Shown piece after piece: positions 47,264 through 62,200 of a DNA stretch of 64,000 nucleotides. Position 1 is the first letter of the stretch. Each line of letters begins with the position of its first letter. The stretch spans positions 1,014,987 to 1,078,986 of the forward strand of contig CM042089.1 in the NCBI GenBank assembly GCA_023512835.1, in the 5' to 3' direction. The DNA is from Taxillus chinensis. Taxonomy: Eukaryota; Streptophyta; Magnoliopsida; Santalales; Loranthaceae. The notes under the pieces were generated by a model that was given only the letters and a program-made list of their open reading frames with translations, made no database searches and was not told the origin of the DNA. The position numbers and the translations under genes are program-made.

Positions 47264-50200
47264 TCATTCCAATCTGGAGTTTGAAGATCCAATATACAAG
47301 CTGCTCTGACCTGCCTGCAAATGCTGTGATGGTTGCTGATGCAATTGCTCTTGTTGCTGCTGGTGTTGCGGTGGTGTAGGTGTTGAACGATGTTGTAGCT
47401 GGGGCGGTTGCTGCCATTGAGATCCAACGCTATGGTGAGGTGACAAACTACCAGACAACTGCCTCTGGTTCAAGCCTTGGCTGACTGGTGGACCTATTGA
47501 CTCATTTCCAGCGGAATCTGTTACAGATGGACTACTAACAGAACCTAATTGTGCTGCTGAGTTCACCAAATCAGACTCATGCAAAGGCTCTGGCGTTTTC
47601 CGCTGAGGACCAGAAATGGAATGAACAGATGGAACTACATTAGTGGAATCAGTAGAAGCATGAGGCATTGCCGTGGTCATGCCCACTTCAGACACCGATG
47701 CAGGCTTTTGGTCAACTTGAGGCTGCTCGGTTTGAGACTTGTTTGACATGTCAGAAGGCTCTTGTCGCATTTGTTGTAGCATTCTCTGCACAGTTGATTG
47801 ACTTTGACTAGCTTGCCTTTGTAGTGACTGTGGCTGCATCTGCTGGTGATTGGAAGCCATGATAGAAGGTGGAACAGCTTGATGTGGGGAGGGAAATGCA
47901 TGACAAGAAGGAACTGGTGGAACCTGGCCTTGGTTGTTATCAGAACGAAGAGGCACATGATTCAGATGCTTTGACAAAGGCTGCGCCACACCAGAGTAAT
48001 GCTTTGGTTGTTGCTGAGATTGACTTGACGATTGAGGAGATGCTAAGGAATGACCAGGTTGAGCAGGGTTAAGACATGGCCCAGAATATAAGCTTTGACC
48101 TTGAATCAACTGCATGACTTGCTCTCTTTTCTCTGCAGCTGGAGTAGTAAGGCCATTAAGATGTGAAGGATCGATGGGAACATTCTGATGCATTAAAATG
48201 CTTCCCCTTCCTATTCCCTTTGAATGTTTAGACTGTGATGATTGTCGTTGCTGAGGGTGAATCCTGCCAGTCTGTTGGAGTTGCTGCTGATGGCGCTGTT
48301 GTTGCTTTCCTAACTGATTAGTCAACCCAACCGCACCTTGCTGAGGACTCCGACCAAGCCCATGAGGCAGCAGGTGATGTTTCTGCTGGTTTTGGGAAGA
48401 TATGGGAGTCATTGGAGAAGATGATGTTAGAGGCAGCGATACTGGCTGAGAAGAAGCTTGCGGTTGAACCTGGGGACTATTTTGCAGAGAAGGTGAATGG
48501 GGAATCTGGGACTGTGGTTGGGCATGAGTCATCAAAGCATTAGATGCATTGAGCTGCGGGTGCTGCAAAATCCTTTGCTGCTGCAGCTGCCTGTCTTTAG
48601 CTAAGCGAATTGTGAAGGCTTGTTGCTGTGGGTCAGAAGCATGATTTGGACCTTGAAGATGAGAATGATGAGGACTGCTGAGCACATGCTGTGGGGACCT
48701 CTGGCGTTGCTGTGGTGGGGGATGAATAGAATACGTTTGAGCAGGCAAAGGGATCGTTTGATTTGAGAAACCAGAACTCAGCGCGCTGAAAGAAGGAACT
48801 CCTTGATTGTTCCCTTGACTGGCTTGCATTTGAATCTCTGGCACCAACATTTGCCTTTGATGCTCCACATTCGGCCCAGGCTATATTGCACAAAGTAATC
48901 ATAAATAAATAAAATTATGTGCCAAATAATTAGATTTTTTTTTCAGAACATAATAATCCATTGCAAATCATACAAGATGCCTTACAAAATTAATACTCTA
49001 CAATAAAAACGCAGAAAGACAAAACAAAAGCCAAAAAGGAAAACAACTCTAGGACTGACCATTAAGAAAGATGTTTTAATTCCGCTAATGCTTAATGATA
49101 TATTTGTTCAGACTACGGTAAGAAAGATGTTTTAAAAACGGTACAATATTTAAATCAAACTTAACGTTACCTACAATGCAGATAATTTAATGTGTAAAGG
49201 CCACCATGCATATTTTCCTAAAATATGTACAATTGGGATTCAGAGACGAAAAACATTGAATTATTCGGGCTACACAAAATCAGACCAAATCAGATCACAT
49301 GTATTAGATGACTGGTATTTGAGCCTCAATCCAAGTTTCAAACAATCTAATAATATAAGTTTGAATCCAGTTTTATACGAGTACATACCTGAATTAAAAT
49401 CCAAACATGTATACATAATATAATGTCCCTCGAGGTAAGTCTTTTACGAGTCATTTCCACATGCTTAGTTGCCTCATAATTGGAATTCAGTTTAAGTTTT
49501 CTGTTCTAAATGAAAAACTTTTATAACACACTTCCCAATTGCTATTGATAGGCATTAGTACAATCCTAATATGCCTATGAAATTAGTTACATTGAAAAGC
49601 AAATTCAGCCCGCCATTGGAATATCCTGCTATAGTTCATCTAATTCCAGGCAACTTTAAAGAAAATATTATTAATAGAAGCATGAGAAAGAGCTTACTGA
49701 CCCGCATCATGTGCATAGCTTCTCGAGGTCTCAATATCGAGTTTCCTTGACCAGGCCCAGCAGCAGGGTGCATATTTACAGGATTCACCATCCCCATCAT
49801 ATTGGAAGAAAGCATGCTTCCTGAATTCAGCATAGATGATGAAGCAACCCCCTGTAATCCTGACCTCGACATCGGCATGCTTCTGTTCACCCCACCTATC
49901 ATGCCCATACTGTTCGCACCAGGAAGCAGACGACCGCGATCAACCCCCGAAACAGGTCCGTTAACAGGCAAACTAGGCTGTGGCACATTTCTACCAGATA
50001 ACATATGGTTATATTGTTGCACTCGTTGCTGCTCATCAACAGATGACGTTCTTGGAACAACGTACCTACCATTGAGCAATACGATGACAAATATTTACAT
50101 AAATAATAGACAATGATTGCAAAGACATAGCTAATTGCAACAAAACGTTAAAACTACCTAACAGAGCCATTGTGTGGATCTGGTGGTGATGACAAGTTAC

Positions 50201-53200
50201 CACCCATAATCATACCAGAAGATCCCGGAAGTGAGGAATTTACACCAGACGCGGGAAGCTGAGATGCTGCAGAACTCTGACTTGACATAGGCACACTACT
50301 ACCGTGAGAGCCTTGATACCCAACGGACACTACATCAGTGTTTGATGCAGCCTTTTCAATCATATCAAGAGGCCTTCACTCATATAAACACATGTTATAA
50401 TAACAACGATTGTGAATGGAAAAAACTGAAAACACAGTTCTATAAGCAAAACACATTCTAGATGGGAGTAAAATAATTAAACATAATTCGAAGGTGATAA
50501 ATATCATTAAAGTACTAAATATTCTGAAACTGAACTTACGTTAAAGGAGCTCCATTTTGATTATTTGGGCATACTTGGGAGAGAGCAGCCAGATGAGAAT
50601 TGTGGACAGGAGCCACTTGTTTTGATTCCTGCTTATCGCTCTTTCAAAAGAAAATCAAAAAAGAAAAAAACTGACAAACTTAATACCACATGGTAAAACA
50701 TTTAATAACAGAAATTAATAAGCTGGTCTCAAGAATTCACTTATAATGAGCTTGTTCTCTATTACTTTTCTTTTTTATCCTACAATAATTAAAAATGTCA
50801 CACAATGTACTACAGGTAGTAAAATAGATGCAGCACACCAAACCGTCACAAAAGATGCACTATATATCGAACTACTTTTCTAGATTTAACTTCTTGTTAA
50901 AATTATTTTATAGCACCATTACAAAATTTTCAACAAGTATTATATATTTTCCCTCAATCATGAACAACAGCTATAAAGCCCAGAACGAGTAATACAAAGT
51001 CAATATTTCTTAGAATGCATATATTGAAAATTTGTCACTTAATCTGGATTTTTTAGAATACATCAATAAATGAATAACTTGAGAATTATCATGCAATAGC
51101 TCAACAGCTATTACAGTGGATTTTTCACTGTAATGTAAAAACAGATCATTTGGCCAGTCGACAGATGTTTTTCAAGGAAACAATCCTATGCAACTTTTCA
51201 AGGATAGCAGAAACCTGTTTTTTCCGTAAATGCTGCTGCTGTACAATTGATATAATTTTCTCGAAATGAGATTTGAGGGTGTCTTCTTCCATCGGCCCCT
51301 GCAAACGTTGGAATAATTGTCTGGCACTGCCCTGTGCGACATGCAGCAACACAATGCATACAATCAGCTTGAAAAAATAATATTAGACTTTCTGGTGCAA
51401 ATGCATATGCAAAAAGATGAGAATTGTCCGCTTTGTTAAAATTTGAATTTGCAGAGGTAGGAAAAGGCCTCACCTTCGGAATGCCAGGTAATGTAGAAGG
51501 ATATGGTTGAGAAGACCATGAATCTTCAGCACTATCAGCCCCATCACCAGTACTCCTATCCATTAAAATTTTGTGACGCTCTTTGCACTCTTTAGGCTTG
51601 CGAAATATGCACTAGGCAAGTCAACCAAATAACATTATTCCAAAGATAGGACTAATAGTACAATAATGTACCACGATGACAGACAACAGAACTGCTCGAA
51701 AAAAGAAGACGGATAAAATTAATAAATGTTTTTGCCATATGGACATAAAACACAAATTATTTTAATGAAACCTATCGATAATCTTGAAGGCATAGTTGTT
51801 AAAAGTGCAGACACACTCAAAGTGCGAGAGGGCCCTGCGGCCTAAGTGCAAAACGCTAGGCAAAATCGCATGCTTTGTCAACGAAAATAGCACAAGCTAT
51901 ATAGCACACATATATGCATGCATGCATGCATATACCACACGTGTTTTGCAACTTATTCATATCGTAAAATCAAATATACTTATCAATACAATTGATAGTG
52001 TTAGAGTTCTTAAAATTTAGAATATAATTAATATGTGTGTGCATGCGTGCATGGCCCACTGTGAAATTTTATAATGAATCTTTTCTTCTTCTTTTTGATA
52101 GAATTGGGTACCTATAAATATAATTATATACAGGAGATAATAATATTGAGTGATGTTTAAACAAACAAACAAAAAGGGTTTGCTACCTTTTGAAACTTTG
52201 AAAAGAATATAATTCGGGTGAAAAAAAGGCTAGTGGAAGAGCCAGGAGATAGAAAACAGAGGGGAGAGACAATAAAATAAAGTTAGCAAACCAAAAAAAA
52301 AAAGACTAAAAAAGAAAAACCTCTAGGCACAGCCAGCAGAGTTGGAAGAAATTGGAAGCAACATTGGCTTAAAAAGAAAAAAGAGAGTGCCTTAAACATA
52401 ATAACAGGTACAGGTTTTAAAACTGGGTTTGTAATCTTTTGAAAATTAAAAATATAAGCTTTTTTTGTTTTTGTTTTAAAAAAAAAACTGAGAGATGGCA
52501 AACAGAGAGAGGTGACCAGGAGAGACATTTAAATAGACAGAGCAGGGGCGTGTGGGATTTGTGAAATGGAGTTGACAACAGGTGAAGGAGGCGGCCACAG
52601 ATAAAAAAGGAAGGTAGGTTTTGGGAGATTAGGAGACAGGTGTCATCGGAGCAGACAGAAGCTAGTAACACCAGATGGAATGTGAACTGTTCAGCTGTGG
52701 GAAATTAAAAATAAGTAATCACACAGTGAGCAAGGAATTTGGAGTTTTTTCCTGTCCCTATAAACATTTAACAGCACTGTTTTGTGGTTAATGGTTTATC
52801 AAAAAAAAAAAAAAAAAAGCTCCAGGTCAATCGGCCACATTCTTCCTTGCTCTGCGCCTGATCTGAAGCCAGGCAAAAGTGAGATCAAGCACCCTCCTAC
52901 CTATCTGTGCTGCACTTTTCTAAGTCAAAGGAATTAGGTGCACTTTGCTTCGCCTTGCACTTAAGCAAACTTTTAATAACTATGCTTGTAGGAAAGAAAA
53001 TTTTTGCAGGAAATAACTTCAACAAATGTGTACCTTTACTTGCAGAGTACTGTTGATACAATCGCTTACAAGGTCCCAGTTAGGACCCATATCGTGTACA
53101 AGGACAACAAGTGCCTAAAGTTTTAAAACACACCCAACAATTTTATTGATATGTATAACAAAAGAAACAAATCAGGCACCGATTCATTTTTCTAATAGTA

Positions 53201-56200
53201 AGTGTGACAAAATTAATCGTAGAAGATAAAAGATCAATGACCTGATCTTCAAACAATGACCAAGGGATCCCTGGCCCCTGCTGCCCAGAAGGGATCTGCA
53301 AGGAAGAAAATATGCAAAACTTTTTAGCAACTTGGGTTCAGAAGAAACTCAACCAACAATAAGAATAGATTGAAAATGCATCAACTATGAAGTACCTTCA
53401 GTACTTTCGATTTCTTTCCCCGATCCCGACCACCAATCATTTTGACAAATTTATTTGAATTGGACATGTTACTCATTTGGGAAGCCACAGGAGAAGGAAT
53501 TGCAGACATCATTTGATTGTCAAAGGAATTATCAAGTGATTGCTTACTTATCCTTGACTTTTTTACAGTATGATGACCTTTTTAAAGACAATTCAAAGAT
53601 GCAAGGACAATTATTAAAAAAACATATAAAGCATTGAACACATTAGCAATCTTAAAAAATATATGAGAACCGAATAGACATTAAAAAAAAGTGTTACCAC
53701 TGTTTCCATTAGGTTCAAACTGATGATTCTCTAATCTCCTTTTTAAATAATCCCTCTGCATATTTACAGATATGGAATTAAAATATTAGAAGGGTTCATG
53801 AAAGATCAAACATATGATTAAGTGGTCATGTTGGCCATTAATATATTAGAGAAGTTCATCAAAGATCAAACTTACAATAGAGTGGATTTTAAATGGTGAA
53901 GCTTTAAAGAGAAAAAAAAAAGAAGACTAGAGTACAAACATCATCCAGCCAGAAAGACAAATACGGTTTAAATAACTTTTAGAACTGCGTTAGCACTCAG
54001 GAACCCATAGTTTGAATTTCCTAAAACAATAATAATAAATATAATGTTTCTCCTTTAAATAGCTACACTGCTGTTGCCAAAGCCACATAATAAAAAGTAA
54101 AGCAGATGAAAACAAATTAAAATCATTAAAAGCACACCGAAATCATGAAGCCTAACTGTTAAATTCTCAATCATAAAAACGGATTTGGTCAAATATACTA
54201 GGTCTCCCTTTTTATATTCTTTCCTTGTTTTATTGAATTATGTAATAAAGAGAATCTAGTCAAATATACCAGACCTCTTATATTTTTCCTTCCTTTATGA
54301 CTTGTAAAAGAGGACAGTCAATTCTTCATAACAAAACATGGCCTGTCAACCAAGGTACAAGATTCGTCATCCAAGGAGATCTCTACTTCAGAACCAATGT
54401 CAACAGGAACAGGAGGAACAGAAACTTCTTCTCTTATTATCACCGGCCATAAATTTAATGAGCACAATTAGCTTCAATGGTCTCATTCTGTGATGATGTA
54501 AATTTACAATAAGGGTAAAGATGATTGTTTCACTGGGGAAATGACAATTCCCGAAGAAGGATGATCCCAAATTCAGAAGTTGGAAGGCTGAAAATCACAT
54601 GGTAATGTCATGATTAATTAACTTAATGATCAATGAAATAGGAGAAAATTTCCTTCTCTATGGGACCGCAAAGGAAATCTGGAACGTTGTAAGGGATTTG
54701 GCCACTTGTGGTAGCAACTCAATACTTCAAAAACCTTGCCCATTTGTGGTAGCAACTTAACGTGTAACAAGTTCATAAATGACAATGTCCTAAAGACACA
54801 ACATTGCATTGAATTTCCTTCTCTAAAGCCTCGAAAACACTTCTGAATTGTATGAGATCGAAGCTAACTAGAACGATCTACGTCAAGGAGACAGTAACCC
54901 AATACTTCAACAAACTTTGCTCACTTCCGGTAACAACTCATTACTTTAACAACCTTGCCCACTTGTGGTAGCAACTCACGTCTAAGAAGTTCATAAATGG
55001 CAATGTCCTAAAGACACAACATTGTACTGGAAAATTGGCGAGCAAAAACTAACATTCGAATTTTTAGCAGATGTGAGGAATGGGAATCAGACAACTTCTA
55101 AGTACCTGAGAGGCCTTTTCTGAGGTCAGATGTGAGGAAAGCAGGAAGAAAGTGATGATGGGAACCTATAATCAAATTCCAGTCCTAGAAGGGTATGCAC
55201 TTCCTGTTCATGGACATCAAGTCAACAATGACAACTGACAAAGAAAAGGGAGGCCCTGGTGTGAACACTACCGCAAACCTAAGCTACTTAAGGAAATTGT
55301 TGAAAAATCAATGGAAAACCAGCGGATTGGAAGCCTTCTCGACTTGCACCTAACAGGGAAACAAGTGCCAACATAGCTGCCATCACCAAAAATAGCTCTT
55401 TCTATTTGGAGGTCAGTCCTTTCACCAAAATGTTGAAAGAATTGATAAGTCAAAATTCAAGTTTTTCTGATAATTTCACTGTTTATGGAACTGGCTTGTT
55501 AGCACAAAGAGGTGAAGTTTCACATGCCCTTGTTAACAAGCAACACTCAAGCCCATGGGTACTTAACTCAGGTGCATCTGATCATATGATGGGCAATGTT
55601 AATTTGTTCCATGAATAGAAAAATGATGCAGTAAGAATTGCATATGGGTCTCTTTCCAAAGTAAAGGGAACAGGCTCAGTCAACATCTCAATGAACCTAA
55701 CCCTAAACTGAGTTCTTCATGTTCCAAACCTTGACTGTAATTTACTATCCATTAATAAATTGATTTCTGATTTCAATTGCGTGATTATATTTTTTTCAAA
55801 GTTGTGTGAATTTCAGAATTTGGGTATAGGGAAGATAATTGACAGTGCTTAGATATGTTCAAGACTCTATCTTATCAAAGATAATCTTCTCCTGGCACAT
55901 TAACTCTAAAGTGCAAATTGTGTGTCCTCTAAGTATCAATCTACTTCTACATCCTTTTCAAATAAAGATAGAGAGGTTATGTTATGGCATTTTTGCTTTG
56001 GTCATCCAAATTTTTGTATTTTAAAAAAAATGTTTCCTTATATGTTAATAAATAAAAGCTCAAAGTTTCTCAATTTTGAAATATGCAATTAGCCAAGCAT
56101 ACTCTACCAATTATTCTAATATCCCATATAAACCAACTCATCCATTTGCTATGATTTATGTGTGGGGCCCATCAAGAGTAAATATATTACAGAAACCCAA

Positions 56201-59200
56201 TGGTTTGCCACATTCCTTGATGATTACAATCAATTGACTTGGATATTTCTAATGAAAAAAAAATCCAAAGTGGGTCAAATTTTCCAAAACTTCAACATGA
56301 TACAAACCCAACTCCAAAGCAAAATCCAAGTCATCAAAACAGACAAAACAAAAGAATATTTTGAATCTGTTCCAGGCTCATATCTTTTAAGCCAAGCAAT
56401 AGTTCATTGAAGTACTTGCGGTTATGCACCCCAACAAAATGGCATTGTTCAGATACAAAATCGGCACATGCTTCTCGAGCCCTTGTGTTAGCCACTCATG
56501 TACGAAAACACTTTTTGGAGAGAATTACAGAAGGTTACCTAATCAACAGAACATCATCTAAAATTCTCAAATTTCAAACTTCCACGTCAAACTCTCCTTA
56601 GTTATATCCAAACCACAAAATGATTACATCCTTGGATCCCAAAATATTTGGCACTACTGTCTTTGTCCGTATCCACGAGCACAACCAAACTAAATTAGAT
56701 CCCAAATCCCATAAATGTATATTCCTTGGGTATTCTTCCAACCAAAAGGGATACAAATATTACTCTCCCATCGTCAAGAAATTGTGTAATTTCATGGATG
56801 TTACGATATTAGAGTGTCAAAGCTTATTACCCTAAACCCTAAACTTCAGAGTAAACTATCAATGAATATCAAGTCTGGGATGAAACTCACTTTCCTTAGC
56901 CAGTTGAAGATACCTCACGGCTGAATATCTCACCCCCACCATCATATCCACTTCTTGCAGAACCCAATAGTCATGCTCCTGCATCCAAAGCTCAAATGCT
57001 TGACCACTAGAAGCTCTTGCAATGTCCTCCAGTCCATAAAATACCCCTAGCTCGTTGAAAGTTAAAATCCCCACAATTTAAAACAAAGAGATTTTTGTTT
57101 ACACTAGGAAAGCAAAGCCAGAGAAAAGGATAAAGCACTCCATACATCTTGCTTGGACCAAGATTCTGAACCAAATTCAAACTCTGTTACAGTCCATTCA
57201 GGTAAGGAAAATTAAAATTTTAGTGAGGATACTATACCTATTATTGATGACATAGATGTTCCAATAGCTTTGAGAAAATGTGTTAGATCTTGAGCCAATC
57301 ATCATATTTCACAACTTTATTTCATACAAGGGGCTATCACCATCCTATCATGCTTTTGTATCTTCCCTCAATACCTACCTTATTCCATTCAGGATGCTCT
57401 TAATAACCCAACATGGAGAGAATTGCAGTGAACGAGGAAATTAGTGCTATTTAGAAAAATGGCACATTGGTTCTTTTTGATCTTCCTATTGGAAAGAAAA
57501 CAGTTAGGTGCAATGGATTTTTACTGTTAGACACAAAGGTGAGGGAACAATTGAAAAGTTGAAGGCCTGGTTAGGGGTCAAAGGTTTCACACAGTCCTAC
57601 GGATACTAAGGAAACCTTTGCCAAACTAAATACAGTAAGAGAAAATACTCACTTGCAAGTAATAGAGATTAGCCCTTGTATCAATTGGATGTAAAAAGGC
57701 ATTTCTCTACGGTAACTTGGAAGAAGGGGTATATATGGAGATACCACAAAGACCGGGAACTGCCTCTAATCACAATAAGGTATGCAAACACCAAAATTCT
57801 TCGTAGGCCTAAAACAATCTCCTCATGCATGGCTTGGGAAGTTTGCAAACTAAAGCTCAATTGTACAACAAATTTACTGCTTAGTCTCGATATTCTTACC
57901 AAAGCTCTTTCACAAACTAATTTTGAAGAATTAAATCACAACAAAAGTTAGCCTAGCAGTGCAGAGTGCAGAAAAGTTAAATCACAATTTAATTTAATAA
58001 TAATAAAAATTCACCTGCTCATTTTGAACATTGGAATCCATCTGCCACCTCTGTTCATAAGCCAAACCCTGCAATCAAATAGAAAACAAATTAACACGTA
58101 ATAATGATGATAATGAGGAGGAAAACTGCCCTCAACTCAACCATGGTCAAACCCAGCATGGGAAGAAAGTGGATAAATAAATTTTTGTGGAGTCATTTTG
58201 TATATATTCTATGTATACCAAATGCTTTGCCTTCTTCTTCTTTTTAGGTTTTGATATTTCAGTACAATCGAATGTTAACTGCTTTTCAAAGTCCATTGAG
58301 TCAACTTCCAAACTTTTCTGGATCTGGGGTCCACCATGCAGAGTACTCTGATCATCTTGGAAAGAATTAGTATCCCCGCTTGACGCATCTGTCTTGACTG
58401 GCATCTGGACACCCCCAGTAGCTCCAGCACTGAAAGGGCTCTGAACCCTCTGCCGGGAAGCAGTGCGCATGCGTTTTGTAGGAATAGAACCAGCATTAAG
58501 ATTATTGGCGGGTCTTTTTACAAATCCAAATTGTTGGTTCCCGATCTTATTTTCACTGCAGTGCCCATAGGCCATATCAGCTGCATTGTATGATTGCATA
58601 ATACTTTTTCGTTTCTTAAGGAAAATTTTTGATTGCTTGCTAGCTTCAGCAGAACCAGGCAAATAATAAGTGCTTGTTTCTCCTTCATCCTCTTCGCATG
58701 TATTCTCTTGAGATCCAGCATCTGAATGAGGAAATGACTTGTCAATAAAGATACTGAAAAACAAATAGATAAATAAAACATAAATCACAGCAACTTTTGT
58801 TGATACCTGCCCCCACATTATACATAGACGTCTCAACTTCCTCTCGCATGCTGCTGCCAGTTTTCTGAAAAATAATAATGTTGCAAATATAATAATTTCT
58901 ACAATAGTTTCCACTCAAAAGTTCGCATGATAGAACCAATATAATGAATACAGTTAATGGCTATTCTCAGGTGAAGTAATTCCCCAAATGGAAGCAGCAA
59001 ATTTGTTGCACACTACATTTTCTACCAAATGAATGAAATCCCTAAAATAAACAAATGAAGAACTTTAATTCCCGGTGAAACTTCTCTTTTTACAATAAAT
59101 GGAAGGAGAAGAATGAAGGATGACGAATTTTAGAAAGGGAGAGGCATGAATTAAAACTGCTGTTCAATCACATTCAACAAATAGACTGATAGACACACAA

Positions 59201-62200
59201 GCACAGCAATGATCATGACTTACTTCACATTGAAACAAATGAGATTCGATAGATTTTCGATAGGTTTCCATTGCACCAGGAGGCACTGAATAGAAGAGGC
59301 TTTTCTGCAAGGGACAAAATTGTGTCACGTGGCAATATCTATAAAGCTAACGAAGAAGTTTTTTTACATGATCATGCTCACAATAAGTATTTAATTTAAA
59401 GCATAAAGTGATTTGGACTGTACTTCTGTAAAGCGATCCTCCCAAGACATATCACATATGCTTGAATCAAATATTTTGTCGGGCGTCACTGGTGCTTCTG
59501 TTTGGGCAACGGAGACAAGGGAGCTATTGTTTCTCAAGAAACTAACTGCATATCTATTAACACCAAGTTTAAGGCCTTTTCCATGACATTCTGGAAGCTT
59601 CAAAAATTTTCTTGTCTCCTGCCCAACCGCATCAAATACAACTGATATCAAGAAGTATGATAACTAGGAGCAGCCATTGTATGTAAAACCATAAATAACA
59701 GAATATTACAAGATAATATATTTTTAAAATGACAATGACGATATAGGTAGCTTAATGCCTACATTCAGAAGCAGCTGCTTTTAACAACAAAAAAAGTACA
59801 TACATAATATTGCTATTCCATTTTTATCAGTAACATGCATTTTAAATTGGAGGTGCAGTCCACAGAACAAAATAATCAACTTGAATATCCATGCAGGATT
59901 CTAATTTAAGCAGTTGAATAAACACACACAAACATGTGTGATCCATCATTTATTCATATTTCCCCATCAGTTGTACAATAACAATACTCTTTTTCATCAC
60001 ACTTTTCACATTCATAATTCGTATGCCTCAGCAAGAAAAATCTAGAGGTGCAAAGTGAAAAGAAAAACAAAATCCAAAAGATGAAACAAAAGAAAACTTA
60101 AAGAGCAAAAAGAAATAATGAGCACCATGTTGGAACTGCTAATTGTGTCCCCAGCAAGTTCATTCCCACCAGCTATTCTTGATCCAATTGAATCAGGCTT
60201 GCACTCCTTCAGATCATTGCTGTTGAGAAGCAGCTCTGCTGAATGCCAAAACTGCATCACAGCCTTTGCCATTGAGTGAGCAACTTGTTTTTGGCTCCAA
60301 TATAAAGTTCGTTTCTCAAATCTCAACCGAGAAGCAAAAGCAGCTTCATGACATATTTGAGCAGCAGCAGTTCTCTTCCACACACTCTCCTATGTATTAA
60401 AGGTAGGAATGAGAAAAGGAAGTACGCTTAACCATTGAAACACTAGAAAACATGAAAATCATAAGTTCTAACGTTATCTGAATTAAATTTAAAAGCGACA
60501 ATGTGAATAGATCCATAATGCAGCAGCAATTACTCCATACGGAATGAAGATGGGGAAAAAACAAAAAAAATGATAGAATGAGTATCCTCAATCCAAAAAA
60601 TCACACCTGCACAAAATCATTTGCCAACCACATCATTTCCTCAAGGACAAAATCCCAGTGAGATTTTGGACAGTATTCGAAGGGCAAGGAACCAACAGAA
60701 AGCTCTGCAATCCTGTTGCGCTTAGCCTGTTTACCACATCATGTCAGACCTTTAGGGCCTAATGGGAAAAACCAAGCCAAAGTTCAACAAATTAGATAAC
60801 TTGACATAATTGTAGATGATAAAATACCTGTATAATTCGGGCCTCGTCTAAAATAAAATCCTCATGTGCCTTTTTTGCCAATTCCGAATGGTTCTCAGAA
60901 GATATCTGAAGCTCAGGGCCAGGTTGTTCACATGACTTATTTGTCTCTGAAGGTTCACAATAGGCAGAAGCCGCAAAGCCCTGGGGCCTATCAATGGAAG
61001 AACTTTTATATTCCAACCTGGTATCAATATTTACAGGTGTATCATTTTTTGATACAATATGATCATCTAATTCCATTCCCTGCATATTTATTACATCATT
61101 TACTGAGTCAGGTCTCATACTACATACTGCATCTTCAGGTTTGACAATATTATCAGTCCCATTTTGATCCTGATGAGCAGAGTTATGGCAATCATCAGAT
61201 AAAGCCCCACTCTCAGTGGCTTTCAAATCCTTTCTTTCTTTTACAACTGCATCATTTTCTAAATCAGTCGATTTTTCAAATGCGACTGATTGTTCCATAG
61301 CATTCCCATTAGAATCACAATTCCTTGTAATGTTACAGAGATCATTATCATTGTTTCCTAAGCTAACACTAGGTTGAGTGCAAGAGGACTCTGAATCTAA
61401 ACCTTTTGTACATTCATCTGTCGTGCCTTTTCTATCTTTTTTTAAGCTACTAAAGCCATTTAACTGAACAGATTTAGTCCGATTCTCAGTGTTCACTGCA
61501 GCTGCAGAAGGCTGACTTCCAACACCAACTGAACCTACCAACTCCTTCCCTCCATCTAAATCATCCGGGACAAAAGTCAAATCAACAGGATCTTTCTGCT
61601 TATGAACCTCTGATTGTTGATTATGTGGCTTATCCTGCAATGTATTGGAAGCTGCAACATCTGATTTTCCTCCAGATGTTACAGTTTGAAAAACTACATC
61701 TCCATTTGGAAGTTTGGACTTTGAGTTGCATTTGGAAGATATATTCTGGCCCTTCTGATTTTTTGTCTCAGCTTCTAATACTTTAAGATCTTTTGAACCA
61801 TGACGGGTAGATACTGAAGATCCATGACCACCAGAAACTGATCTGGACCTGTTCCTTCGAGCATATGCTTGATTTTTCACAAGGCGGATTATGCCGGAGT
61901 CTTCAGACTCCTTGGCATTTTGGCTTCCACCTCTCTGAGAAGACTGCTCAGGAGTAAGCTTTCTCTTGCCAGGATGTAGAGAGTTCTTTTCACCCTCAAG
62001 GGACTCATTATCACCAGCAAAAAGCAACAAATTATCAGCAATATTCGGTTCGCTGACCATCGGAACACCTAGCCTACCGCTACTTTCCACAGAGTCCCCA
62101 TGCGGAGAGGCAGTAAGAGCAAAACTACCTTTCGCTTCACTGATGTACAAACAAAATCATTAACTTCTTTCTTGAGAAAATTAAACATGAGCTTATAGTT

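Noticed and set aside
47677..48072. Open frames overlapping the EAF1 glutamine-rich exon
   Set aside because: Low-complexity CAG and CAA codons open other frames by chance.
55406..57951. Open frames in EAF1 intron 11 as host genes
   Set aside because: They are broken copia protease, integrase and RNase H pieces, so treated as one dead element.
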